From positions 1 to 11,060 of the forward strand of contig CAMDMH010000045.1 of NCBI GenBank assembly GCA_945901835.1: a stretch of DNA of 11,060 nt, written 5' to 3'. The stretch comes from Devosia equisanguinis (lineage in GTDB: Bacteria; Pseudomonadota; Alphaproteobacteria; Rhizobiales; Hyphomicrobiaceae). Positions 1 through 6,392 of the stretch are shown one piece after another; the first letter of the stretch is position 1; every line of letters starts with the position of its first letter. A program made the position numbers and the translations under genes. The notes under the pieces are model-generated. The model was not told the origin of the DNA and ran no database searches. It worked only from the letters and a program-made list of their open reading frames with translations.

Positions 1-101
1 GCCCGATGTCGTCATCCATGGTGAGAAACGCGGGCTAGATCCTGCGCACTTTCGCATCACTTTTGATCGGCGTCCGAGGGATCGAATCGGCCCGCCAGTG
101 A

Positions 102-115
102 CGCAAAAAATTGCG
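102..115. promoter_or_regulatory. Putative operator, CGCAA-N4-TTGCG (copy A)
   Basis: This perfect dyad has 5-bp arms CGCAA and TTGCG around the spacer AAAA. The same arms with the same 4-bp A/T-only spacer recur at 6273-6286 between two divergent metabolic genes. Symmetry, length and intergenic placement fit a dimeric repressor or activator site. It lies about 300 bp before the MFS start, so it may equally serve a gene reading leftwards out of the window. I cannot name the regulator. Confidence 0.45.
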
Positions 116-157
116 AATCTGCCAAGATTGTCGCCCGCTCATACTAAGGGTGTAGAA

Positions 158-172
158 CCAGTTACCAACTGG
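158..172. promoter_or_regulatory. Inverted repeat CCAGTT-ACC-AACTGG, possible operator
   Basis: This is a perfect 6-bp inverted repeat with a 3-bp centre, in the non-coding region ahead of the MFS gene and 43 bp after dyad 102-115. It has the form of a dimeric regulator site. No clear -35/-10 pair can be placed next to it, so the regulatory role is inferred from symmetry and position only. Confidence 0.3.
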
Positions 173-297
173 ACGCATCGGGGGAGGCTCACTAGCGTTC
201 ACTTAGGTGTGATGGGCCCGACAAGTGACGGCCGCGCGGTGGCTGTAGTTCGCCACGGCATCGCAACCTGGAAACGCCGCTGCGAGACAAAGATCCG

Positions 298-325
298 CCT
301 CACCCGCACGCCCGATGCGGTGAGG
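298..325 (+). other. Bulged hairpin in the leader of the MFS gene
   Basis: The arm at 298-308 (CCTCACCCGCA) pairs with TGCGGTGAGG at 316-325, giving ten base pairs with C305 (or a neighbour) bulged and a 7-nt loop. It lies about 90 nt before the chosen ATG of the transporter. No T-tract follows, only a pyrimidine-rich stretch, so it is not a standard terminator. It could be a structured 5' UTR or attenuator element, or chance pairing in GC-rich DNA. Confidence 0.35.
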
Positions 326-415
326 ACGCCTCTTCTCGTTCTCGCGCCAAGAGGGAGTGCTGGGCACATCACGACACAATCGCCAACCGTCAGCGTGGAG
401 GATCGCAACCGCCCG

Positions 416-2041
416 ATGACAGCTGAGGAGCGCAAGGTGATCCTTGCGTCGTCGCTCGGCACCGTTTTCGAATGGTATGATTTCTATCTTTACGGATCAC
501 TCGCCGCGATCATCGGCAATCAGTTCTTCAGCGCTTTCGACGTGACGACGCGAAACGTGTTCGCGCTCCTCGCATTCGCCGCCGGCTTCCTCGTTCGTCC
601 CTTCGGCGCTCTGTTCTTCGGCCGCCTCGGCGACCTCATCGGACGCAAGGCGACGTTCCTCATCACCATCTTGCTGATGGGCACGACGACGTTCCTCGTC
701 GGTCTTCTGCCGAGCTACGCTCAAATCGGCTGGATCGCGCCCGTCGCGCTCATCATCCTTCGCATGTGCCAGGGCCTCGCGCTCGGCGGCGAATACGGCG
801 GCGCCGCGGTCTACGTGGCCGAGCATGCCCCGCAGGGCCGTCGCGGCTTTTATACATCATGGATTCAGACGACGGCGACGCTGGGCCTTTTGCTCTCGCT
901 GGTGGTCATTCTCGGCGTTCGCATTCAACTCGGCGAGGCCGAGTTCCAGTCCTGGGGCTGGCGCATTCCGTTCCTCGCCTCGATCTTCCTCCTGGCGATC
1001 TCGGTCTGGATCCGCATGCAGATGCATGAGAGCCCCGCCTTCCAGAAGATGAAGGAAGAAGGCGCGCTCTCGAAGGCTCCGCTGTCGGAAGCCTTCGGTC
1101 AGTGGAAGAACCTCAAGATCGTGATCTTCGCTCTGCTCGGCCTCGTCGCCGGTCAGGCCGTCGTCTGGTACACGGGTCAGTTCTACGCGCTGTTCTTCCT
1201 CCAGAGCATTCTGAAGGTCGACCTGTTCACGGCCAACGTGCTCGTCGCATGGTCGCTGATCCTGGGCACCGGCGGCTTCATCTTCTTCGGCTGGCTGTCC
1301 GACAACATCGGCCGCAAGCCGGTGATCCTCTCGGGCTGCCTCATCGCGGCGCTGTCGTTCTTCACGCTGTTCGACCTGATGACCCGCACGGCAAGCCCCA
1401 AGCTCGCCGAAGCACTCGAGAAGGTGACGGTCAATGTCACGGCTGACCCGGCCAAGTGCGGCTCGGTGTTCGACCCCGTCGGCATCCGGACCTTCACCGA
1501 GCCTTGCGACATCGCTCGCGTCGCCATGGCTCGTTCGGCCGTGAAGTATCAGCTCGTGGCTGGCCCTGCAGGCTCGCAGACGAAAGTGACCTTCAACGGC
1601 AAGGACGTTCCGGTCGACCCGGCTCTGGCCAAGAACATGGCGGCCTTCACGGCGGCTGCCGTCGAGGCGGGCTACCCCAAGGCGGGTGACGCGAGCATCG
1701 TCAAGACCGGAAGCGTCATCCCGTCGGGTGCGCAGGCCTGGACGATCATCGGCATCCTGACGATCCTGGTCCTCTTCGTGACCATGGTCTACGGCCCGAT
1801 CGCAGCGGCTCTCGTCGAGTTCTTCCCGACGCGCATCCGCTACACCGCGCTGTCGCTGCCCTACCACATCGGCAACGGCTGGTTTGGTGGCTTCTTGCCG
1901 CCTACCTCGTTCGCGATGGTGGCCGCGACCGGCGACATCTACTACGGCCTCTGGTACCCGGTCGTCGTGGCGCTCGCCACCGTGGTCATCGGCATGTTCT
2001 TCGTGCCCGAAACCTATAAGCGCGACATCTTCAAGGGCTGA
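416..2041 (+). CDS. MFS transporter, metabolite:H+ symporter (MHS) type, with periplasmic insert
   Basis: This 541-residue inner-membrane secondary transporter probably carries a small carboxylate or zwitterion with protons; the substrate cannot be read from sequence. It shows the MHS signatures: EWYDFYLYG in TM1 (about 19-27), motif A GRLGDLIGRK (69-78), RMCQGLALGGEYGGA (116-130), a second motif A, GWLSDNIGRKP (292-302), and a final PETY after TM12. Twelve membrane segments can be placed. Between TM9 (ends about 321) and TM10 (starts about 441) is an insert of about 115 residues. By topology it is periplasmic, and it carries Cys348 and Cys364, which could form a disulfide. I chose ATG 416 because the family motif starts a few residues later and GGAGG lies at 397-401. 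The spacing of 14 nt is long, so GTG 395 is an alternative. A terminator follows immediately, so the gene is probably monocistronic. Confidence 0.9.
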   Translation: MTAEERKVILASSLGTVFEWYDFYLYGSLAAIIGNQFFSAFDVTTRNVFALLAFAAGFLVRPFGALFFGRLGDLIGRKATFLITILLMGTTTFLVGLLPSYAQIGWIAPVALIILRMCQGLALGGEYGGAAVYVAEHAPQGRRGFYTSWIQTTATLGLLLSLVVILGVRIQLGEAEFQSWGWRIPFLASIFLLAISVWIRMQMHESPAFQKMKEEGALSKAPLSEAFGQWKNLKIVIFALLGLVAGQAVVWYTGQFYALFFLQSILKVDLFTANVLVAWSLILGTGGFIFFGWLSDNIGRKPVILSGCLIAALSFFTLFDLMTRTASPKLAEALEKVTVNVTADPAKCGSVFDPVGIRTFTEPCDIARVAMARSAVKYQLVAGPAGSQTKVTFNGKDVPVDPALAKNMAAFTAAAVEAGYPKAGDASIVKTGSVIPSGAQAWTIIGILTILVLFVTMVYGPIAAALVEFFPTRIRYTALSLPYHIGNGWFGGFLPPTSFAMVAATGDIYYGLWYPVVVALATVVIGMFFVPETYKRDIFKG

Positions 2042-2071
2042 TGCCTTCTGAAGCTGTCTGCTGAGCTGGCG

Positions 2072-2111
2072 AAGGGCCGGAGTGGATTGCCGCTCCGGCC
2101 CTTTGCTTTTT
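2072..2111 (+). terminator. Rho-independent terminator of the MFS gene
   Basis: GGGCCGGAG (2074-2082) pairs perfectly with CTCCGGCCC (2093-2101) around a 10-nt loop. Two further A-T pairs extend the base, and TTTGCTTTTT follows. It lies 30 bp after the MFS stop codon and separates that gene from the phosphoesterase-kinase unit. Confidence 0.88.
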
Positions 2112-2120
2112 ATCAACGCA

Positions 2121-2134
2121 GTTCGTCGACGAAC
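2121..2134. promoter_or_regulatory. Perfect 14-bp palindrome ahead of the phosphoesterase gene
   Basis: GTTCGTCGACGAAC is fully self-complementary with no spacer. It lies between the MFS terminator and the phosphoesterase start, about 110 bp before the ATG, where a promoter would be expected. A 14-bp palindrome is expected by chance a little under once in a window of this size, so an operator role is only a suggestion from its position. Confidence 0.25.
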
Positions 2135-2241
2135 CATGGCAACAACGCTCTCGCTGCGGCACGCTTGTGCCGGCGCACGAGCAGCTACCCGAGTTGTCGT
2201 CCCCCACCAGTCCCCGAATAGCCCCGGGCCCACCGAACGCC

Positions 2242-2943
2242 ATGCTGATAGCTCTCTTCGCCGATGTTCACGCCAACCGCGAGGCACTGACCGCCTGCCT
2301 CGACGATGCCGCGCGCGAAGGCACCGAAAGCTATGTTTTCCTCGGCGATCTCGTTGGCTACGGGCCCGATCCCGGTTGGGTCGTGGAACGTGTGGCTGGA
2401 CTGGTCGCGGAAGGTGCACTGGCTGTCCAGGGCAACCACGACGCTTCTGCCGTCGACGACAAGCAGACGCTCGGCGCACTCGCTCACTCCGCGATCCTCT
2501 GGACGCGGAAGCAACTCGGCACCGCGCACCGCGATTTCCTGCGCGACCTGCCGCTCGATCTCAACGAGGACGACCGCCTCTACGTTCATGCAAGCGGTTG
2601 CTCGCCCGAGGACTGGATCTACATGATGAGCGCGCGCGAAGCGTTCCAGAGTTTCCGCGCGACTGCGCAACGGCTCACGTTCTGCGGCCACACCCACATC
2701 CCTGCGCTGTTCAACGAAAGCGCGTCGAGCCTGCCGCAGCATCACGTTCCCGTCGGCAACAAGCCGATGCCGCTGTTGACGCAGCGTCGCTGGATCGCGG
2801 TGCTCGGCGCTGTCGGCCAGCCGCGGGATAAGAACCCGGCTGCGTGTTACGCGCTGCTCGACACCACGTCGAACCGCCTCACCTATCAGCGCGTGGACTA
2901 CGATGTCGATGTGACGGCACGCAAGATCATGGCGGCCGGATAG
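2242..2943 (+). CDS. Calcineurin-like metallophosphoesterase
   Basis: This 233-residue dinuclear-metal phosphoesterase of the Metallophos_2 (YfcE/MJ0936-like) group has every ligand motif: DVH (D8, H10), GDLVGYGPDP (35-44, D36), GNHD (64-67), YVH (H116) and GHTH (149-152). The family tail motif VGQPRD (191-196) follows. Members hydrolyse phosphodiesters, nucleotides or phosphoproteins, and the true substrate cannot be read here. There is no signal peptide, so it should be cytoplasmic. ATG 2242 puts the first beta-strand (MLIALFADVH) at the N-terminus, as usual in the family. A GTG at 2167 would add 25 residues rich in Pro and Ser that look non-coding. No strong Shine-Dalgarno precedes 2242. 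The kinase-USP gene begins 43 bp downstream on the same strand, which suggests an operon and perhaps opposing or linked activities. Confidence 0.88.
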   Translation: MLIALFADVHANREALTACLDDAAREGTESYVFLGDLVGYGPDPGWVVERVAGLVAEGALAVQGNHDASAVDDKQTLGALAHSAILWTRKQLGTAHRDFLRDLPLDLNEDDRLYVHASGCSPEDWIYMMSAREAFQSFRATAQRLTFCGHTHIPALFNESASSLPQHHVPVGNKPMPLLTQRRWIAVLGAVGQPRDKNPAACYALLDTTSNRLTYQRVDYDVDVTARKIMAAG

Positions 2944-2986
2944 CCGGCAGTCCTCGCGAAGCGAATCGTCCAGGGAGTCTGATGGC

Positions 2987-4351
2987 ATGGCCAAAGCCCA
3001 GCTTTCCCCCGGCATGCAGCTCGAAGGATTCCTGATAGAGGAGCGCGTCCATCGCGGCGGCATGGCCGACATCTGGCGCGTGAGCCGCGCCGATTTCGAT
3101 TTTCCCATCGTGATGAAGGCTCCGTTCCTTGATCACGAGGGCGATCTTTCCCTGCTCGTCGGCTTCGAGGTCGAGCAGATGATCATGGCCGAGCTCAAAG
3201 GCCGGCATGTGCCGCTTTTGATCGCGACCGGCGATTTTGCTGTGCAGCCCTACGTCGTGATGGAGTATCTCGGCGGCGCGTCGCTGCAGAAGCGCATCCA
3301 AGTCGAGAAACCGGACGTCGGGCAGGCGATCGCATATGGCACCGCCGTCGCAGAGGCTCTGAGCGATCTCCACCATCAGCACGTCCTGCATCTCGACTTG
3401 AAGCCGGCAAACGTGCTGTTCCGCCCGACCGGCGAAGCTGTGCTGATTGACTTCGGCCTGTCCCGACACGAGCACTTGCCCGATCTCCTGGAAGAGCAAT
3501 TCCACAAACCGACCGGCACCGCCGAGTATATGGCGCCCGAGCAGCTCTTGCGCGTCCGCTCCGACAAGCGCAGCGACTTGTTCGCGTTGGGCGCGATGAT
3601 CTACCAGATGGCGACCGGCGAGCTGCCGTTCGGCTCCCCTGGCCGGATGGCGCTGGTCCGTCAGCGGGTCTGGCGCGATCCGATTCCACCCCGCGCGTTG
3701 AAGCCCGAGATCTCGGCGGCACTGCAGGAAGTGATCCTCAAGTGCATCGAGCCCTTGCCCGACAAGCGCTACAAAACCGCCGAGGAACTCGCATTCGATC
3801 TGCGTCATCTCGATCTGGTCGAACTCACAGAGCGATCCGGGCGCAAGCAGCGTGCCGATTCCCGCACCTCATTCGGCCGCTGGCTGCGTGTCCGCTCGAC
3901 GATGCGCGAAATCCTGGCGAGCGCGATCAAGCCGCAGCCGAGCGCGCCGATCATTCTCGTCGCCGTCGATTTGCGGCCGGGCCTCGACGAGTTGCGCCAG
4001 GCTCTGCTCGATTCGACGGTTTCGGTGCTGGCGAACATTCCCGGCGCCCGCATCGCCTGCCTCAACGTGATGCAGACTTCACTTCTCGCCATCGATGAGA
4101 ATGTCGACGACAAGGGCGACAACATTCACGTTCATCGCATGGCGATGCTGCGCCACTGGGCCGAGCCGCTTCGCTTGCCGCGCGCCAAGATCACCTACCA
4201 CTTGCTCGAGCAACGCAGTATCGCGGCCGGCATCATCGACTTTGCCAAATCGAACTCGGTCGATCACCTCATCATCGGCGCGCCAGCGAACTCCGGCGTC
4301 ACCGGCAGTCGCCTTCCCGCGCAGGTCATGGCGGAGCACCTTGCACCGTAA
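2987..4351 (+). CDS. Ser/Thr protein kinase fused to a universal stress protein domain (C-terminus apparently frameshifted)
   Basis: The 454-residue product has a Hanks-type kinase domain at about 12-275: glycine-rich loop HRGGMAD (22-28), Lys44 in VMK, catalytic loop HLDLKPAN (135-142), DFG (155-157), GTAEYMAPEQ (177-186) and Arg260. All catalytic residues are present, with HLD in place of HRD. A linker leads to a USP fold at about 320-454, from the first strand PIILVAVDL to HLIIGAP (426-432). No membrane segment is seen, so it is a soluble kinase, unlike many PknB-type proteins. AGGGAG at 2972-2977 supports ATG 2987. The USP domain stops at MAEHLAP, before its last strand. That strand (APCTVTVVRP) is encoded just downstream in another frame, which indicates one missing base near 4337. 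The restored protein would have about 470 residues. The phosphoesterase lies directly upstream. Confidence 0.92.
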   Translation: MAKAQLSPGMQLEGFLIEERVHRGGMADIWRVSRADFDFPIVMKAPFLDHEGDLSLLVGFEVEQMIMAELKGRHVPLLIATGDFAVQPYVVMEYLGGASLQKRIQVEKPDVGQAIAYGTAVAEALSDLHHQHVLHLDLKPANVLFRPTGEAVLIDFGLSRHEHLPDLLEEQFHKPTGTAEYMAPEQLLRVRSDKRSDLFALGAMIYQMATGELPFGSPGRMALVRQRVWRDPIPPRALKPEISAALQEVILKCIEPLPDKRYKTAEELAFDLRHLDLVELTERSGRKQRADSRTSFGRWLRVRSTMREILASAIKPQPSAPIILVAVDLRPGLDELRQALLDSTVSVLANIPGARIACLNVMQTSLLAIDENVDDKGDNIHVHRMAMLRHWAEPLRLPRAKITYHLLEQRSIAAGIIDFAKSNSVDHLIIGAPANSGVTGSRLPAQVMAEHLAP

Positions 4352-4398
4352 CTGTCGTGCGCCCCTCTCCCAACGCCGCCACCGCCGCCTCGATTTAG
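4337..4398 (+). other. Out-of-frame remnant encoding the lost last strand of the USP domain
   Basis: From 4339 to the TAG at 4396-4398 this frame reads PCTVTVVRPSPNAATAASI. Proteins of the USP family typically end in a strand of the form APCxVxVVR. In the kinase frame the same bases give HLAP and then TAA at 4349-4351. Adding one base just before 4337 turns GCG GAG CAC into GCG GAG GCA and joins the two frames into a normal USP ending. It is either a real deletion or a sequencing or assembly error. Confidence 0.75.
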
Positions 4399-4450
4399 CG
4401 GGCGCCGGGTGGGAGGGTGGCGATGCTGCTACCTACCAGCACATCACGTC

Positions 4451-4473
4451 CCCCTCCCCCTCGTGGGGAGGGG
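4451..4473. repeat. C/G-rich hairpin in the convergent intergenic spacer
   Basis: CCCCTCCCC (4451-4459) pairs perfectly with GGGGAGGGG (4465-4473) around a CTCGT loop, and a G-rich run (ATAGGGGTGGGGGGGGA) follows to 4490. It lies between the converging kinase and TPP-enzyme genes, so it may stop transcription from both sides, but neither side has a T-tract. Its form recalls the C/G-rich palindromes I remember as scattered between genes in Bradyrhizobium-like genomes. That is a recollection, not a database match. Confidence 0.55.
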
Positions 4474-4503
4474 ATAGGGGTGGGGGGGGACATGTCGACG
4501 AGA

Positions 4504-6105
4504 TCAATCATAAACCGGCTCTGTGTAGTGCGCGGGATCGACGACCGCTTCGATCACCGTCGGCCCCGAGGCAGCGAACGCCTTGCGCAATTCCCGCTCG
4601 AGGCTGTCGCCGTCGCGCACGCCCACGCACGGCACGCCGAAGTAGTGTGCCGGCGGCGGCAGGTCTGAAGCTGCAAGCGTCGTCGTGCCATAGTAGGGCA
4701 GCTCGCGCCGCTCCTGCTTCACTTTGATGAGTGACAGCCAGCGGTCGTCGAGCACCACCACCGGCAGCACCAGCCCGAGCCGCCGCGCCACCGTCAGTTC
4801 ACCGCACGTCATCTGGAAGCAGCCGTCACCCATCACGCAAACGACCGGCAGATCCGGCCGCGCGATCTTCGCCGCAAGTGCAGCCGGCAATCCGAAGCCC
4901 ATTGACGACCAGCCATTGGTGATCATGAACGTGCGCGGCGCGTGCGCGGTCCATTGGCTCGCGATCTGATGCGTGTGCGCGCCGACATCGAATGTCAGAA
5001 CACCGTTGCGCGGCAGCACGCGTCGCACGACGTCGATCGCCTGATGCGGCGCGAACCTTGTAACCGGAGGCCGCAGTGAGGCCTGGAATGTATCGCGATG
5101 AGCTTTCAGTTCGCCCAGCGTCCAGTCATTGGCCATTGCGGACCGACCCGCCAACCGCTTCATCGATGAGTCCAGATCGCCGGACGCTGTCCCGGCAATC
5201 GTCACCGTGCCGTCCACATCGGGCTTCTCGATACTGATGTCGAGCACCGGTATCTTGCCGACCCAAGCCTCGTATTCGACCTCGATCGTGTCGTAGCCGA
5301 GCCCGACGATCAGATCCGCGCTGCCGATCAGTTTTCGCTGCACCTTGCGCTTGGCGCGCTCGATGCAGCCGAGCGACAACGGATGATCCTCGTCGATCAG
5401 TCCCTTTGCCATCGTCGATGTGAAGAACGGCAGATTGTGCCGTTCGACCACCGCGCGCAGCAGTTCCGGATCGCGCATGCGCATCGCGCTCGTTCCGATC
5501 ACGGCAACCGGCCGCTTCGCCGCCGCGATGATCCGCGCGGCGTTGTCGATGTCGGCGTCCGCAGCGTTCGGTAGCGCAACCACATTCGCAATCGCCGGCG
5601 CGCTTTCGCTGGTCTCGGCGACCGCCACATCCTCGGGCAGATCGAGATGCACCGGTCCTTGCGGCTCCGTCATCGCGATCCGGATCGCCTCGGCGAGTTG
5701 CGCGCCGACCTTGCCTTTCTCGAGCCGCATCGTCGCTTTGGTGATCGGCTTCATCAGCGTGTGGTGATCGATCCACATCTGGATACGCCGGCCGAGTTGC
5801 GCCTCGTTCAGCGTGCACGTGATGGCGATCATCGGCGAGCGGTCGAGGAATGCATCGCCGATGCCGGTGGCGAGGTTCGTGGCGCCCGGGCCGAGCGTCG
5901 CGATGCAGAAGCCGGGCGTTCCCGAAATCCGCGCCGTCACGTCCGCCGCGAAGCCGGCCGAGCCCTCGTGCGCCGTCAGCACGAACTCGATGCCTCCCGT
6001 CCGCATCGCCTCCATCAGCGGCAGGACGTTGCCGCTGGGAACGCCGAATCCATGCTTGATTCCGGCGGCCTTCAGCGTAGCAACGATCAGGTCGGCATTG
6101 TTCAT
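4504..6105 (-). CDS. Thiamine pyrophosphate-binding enzyme, acetolactate synthase/decarboxylase type
   Basis: This 533-residue ThDP enzyme has the usual three domains: PYR (1-165), a Rossmann-like middle domain (about 185-320) and PP (about 350-525). Glu47 in HEGSAG is the expected cofactor-activating glutamate, and LGPGATN (71-77) is typical of acetolactate-synthase-like proteins. The Mg-ThDP motif begins GDGCFQM (426-432), but the usual NN at its end is DD (453-454, VLDDRW). Such enzymes decarboxylate, ligate or cleave 2-oxo acids; the substrate is not evident. No regulatory small-subunit gene is adjacent, so an isoleucine/valine biosynthetic role is unlikely. Start 6105 has a GGA seven bases ahead; ATG 6117 would add four residues and is also possible. 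It is transcribed away from the VOC gene, with a shared 287-bp control region, and converges on the kinase gene. Confidence 0.88.
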   Translation of the reverse strand: MNNADLIVATLKAAGIKHGFGVPSGNVLPLMEAMRTGGIEFVLTAHEGSAGFAADVTARISGTPGFCIATLGPGATNLATGIGDAFLDRSPMIAITCTLNEAQLGRRIQMWIDHHTLMKPITKATMRLEKGKVGAQLAEAIRIAMTEPQGPVHLDLPEDVAVAETSESAPAIANVVALPNAADADIDNAARIIAAAKRPVAVIGTSAMRMRDPELLRAVVERHNLPFFTSTMAKGLIDEDHPLSLGCIERAKRKVQRKLIGSADLIVGLGYDTIEVEYEAWVGKIPVLDISIEKPDVDGTVTIAGTASGDLDSSMKRLAGRSAMANDWTLGELKAHRDTFQASLRPPVTRFAPHQAIDVVRRVLPRNGVLTFDVGAHTHQIASQWTAHAPRTFMITNGWSSMGFGLPAALAAKIARPDLPVVCVMGDGCFQMTCGELTVARRLGLVLPVVVLDDRWLSLIKVKQERRELPYYGTTTLAASDLPPPAHYFGVPCVGVRDGDSLERELRKAFAASGPTVIEAVVDPAHYTEPVYD

Positions 6106-6272
6106 CGGACGATCCATGTTGGGAGTCTTATGGCGGCAGGTGCAGTCGGAGACGGACCCATATCGGGGGGGCCGGTCCGGTTGAGCAAGTCGCGTCGTCT
6201 TGGGCGTGATCGCGGCCAGCATTTGGGCAGGTCTGTTTCGACGTGCAACTCGATACCACCCACCTTGCAATT

Positions 6273-6286
6273 CGCAATTATTTGCG
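6273..6286. promoter_or_regulatory. Putative operator, CGCAA-N4-TTGCG (copy B)
   Basis: This perfect dyad has arms CGCAA and TTGCG with the spacer TTAT, matching copy A at 102-115 in arm sequence and spacer length. A TTGC half-site at 6265 overlaps it, so two dimers could bind side by side. It sits about 105 bp before the VOC start and about 165 bp before the TPP-enzyme start, a position suited to controlling both. Confidence 0.5.
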
Positions 6287-6306
6287 GGACTGTCTAGTTG
6301 GATAGC

Positions 6307-6387
6307 ATGAATGACGAGCAACGCCGGTTTGATGCGAACGATTTGGCTGCACTGAAAGTCGCGTCGAAACCGGCACTACCAGGGTAA
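6307..6387 (+). CDS. Possible 26-residue leader ORF before the VOC gene
   Basis: An ATG at 6307 opens a 26-codon frame starting MNDEQRRFDANDLAAL and ending in GGG TAA five bases before the VOC start codon. Its last codons contain the AGGG that serves as the VOC ribosome binding site, so translational coupling is conceivable. A GGA lies only four bases ahead of its own ATG. The peptide is charged and resembles nothing I know. It may well be an untranslated leader. Confidence 0.2.
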   Translation: MNDEQRRFDANDLAALKVASKPALPG

Positions 6388-6392
6388 GTGAC

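Larger units (their letters stand above)
1..415. other. Non-coding leader/regulatory region upstream of the MFS gene
   Basis: I find no convincing gene here. The frame of the MFS gene stays open leftwards to the window edge, with a possible GTG at 98, but the residues it would encode before 416 do not resemble an MFS N-terminus or any family I know. The region holds a dyad at 102-115, a second short inverted repeat at 116-129 (AATCT-N4-AGATT), a third at 158-172, and a bulged hairpin at 298-325. A gene reading leftwards could begin at the ATG at 19 (minus strand, MDDDIG...), but only about six codons are visible and no Shine-Dalgarno precedes it, so I do not call it. Confidence 0.6.
6106..6392. 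promoter_or_regulatory. Divergent control region between the TPP enzyme and the VOC gene
   Basis: This spacer separates two divergent genes and must hold both promoters, although no -35/-10 pair stands out on either strand. Its AT-rich core, about 6262-6290, contains the dyad at 6273-6286 plus an extra half-site: TTGC at 6265-6268 pairs with GCAA at 6274-6277. A 26-codon open frame (6307-6387) lies between this core and the VOC gene. Confidence 0.55.

Noticed and set aside
1..19. Start of a leftward gene at ATG 19 (minus strand, MDDDIG...)
   Set aside because: Only about six codons are visible and no Shine-Dalgarno is present. It is possible but cannot be supported from this window.
98..415. 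N-terminal extension of the MFS protein from GTG 98
   Set aside because: The extra 106 residues resemble no transporter N-terminus and contain no membrane segment. The family motif begins right after ATG 416.
2167..2241. N-terminal extension of the phosphoesterase from GTG 2167
   Set aside because: It adds 25 Pro/Ser-rich residues before the first beta-strand. Family members normally begin at the strand encoded from ATG 2242.
857..2479. 540-codon minus-strand open frame
   Set aside because: It is antisense to the MFS and phosphoesterase genes. Its translation is rich in Arg, Glu and Asp with no domain, as expected of a shadow frame in GC-rich DNA.
2185..3808. Two overlapping minus-strand open frames (2185-3108 and 2927-3808)
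   Set aside because: They are antisense to the phosphoesterase and kinase, both of which have full motif sets. The antisense translations match nothing and overlap each other.
6106..6392. A TPP riboswitch ahead of the TPP-binding enzyme
   Set aside because: I saw no conserved THI-box CUGAGA core or paired arms in this spacer. Enzymes that use TPP are not usually controlled by this riboswitch.
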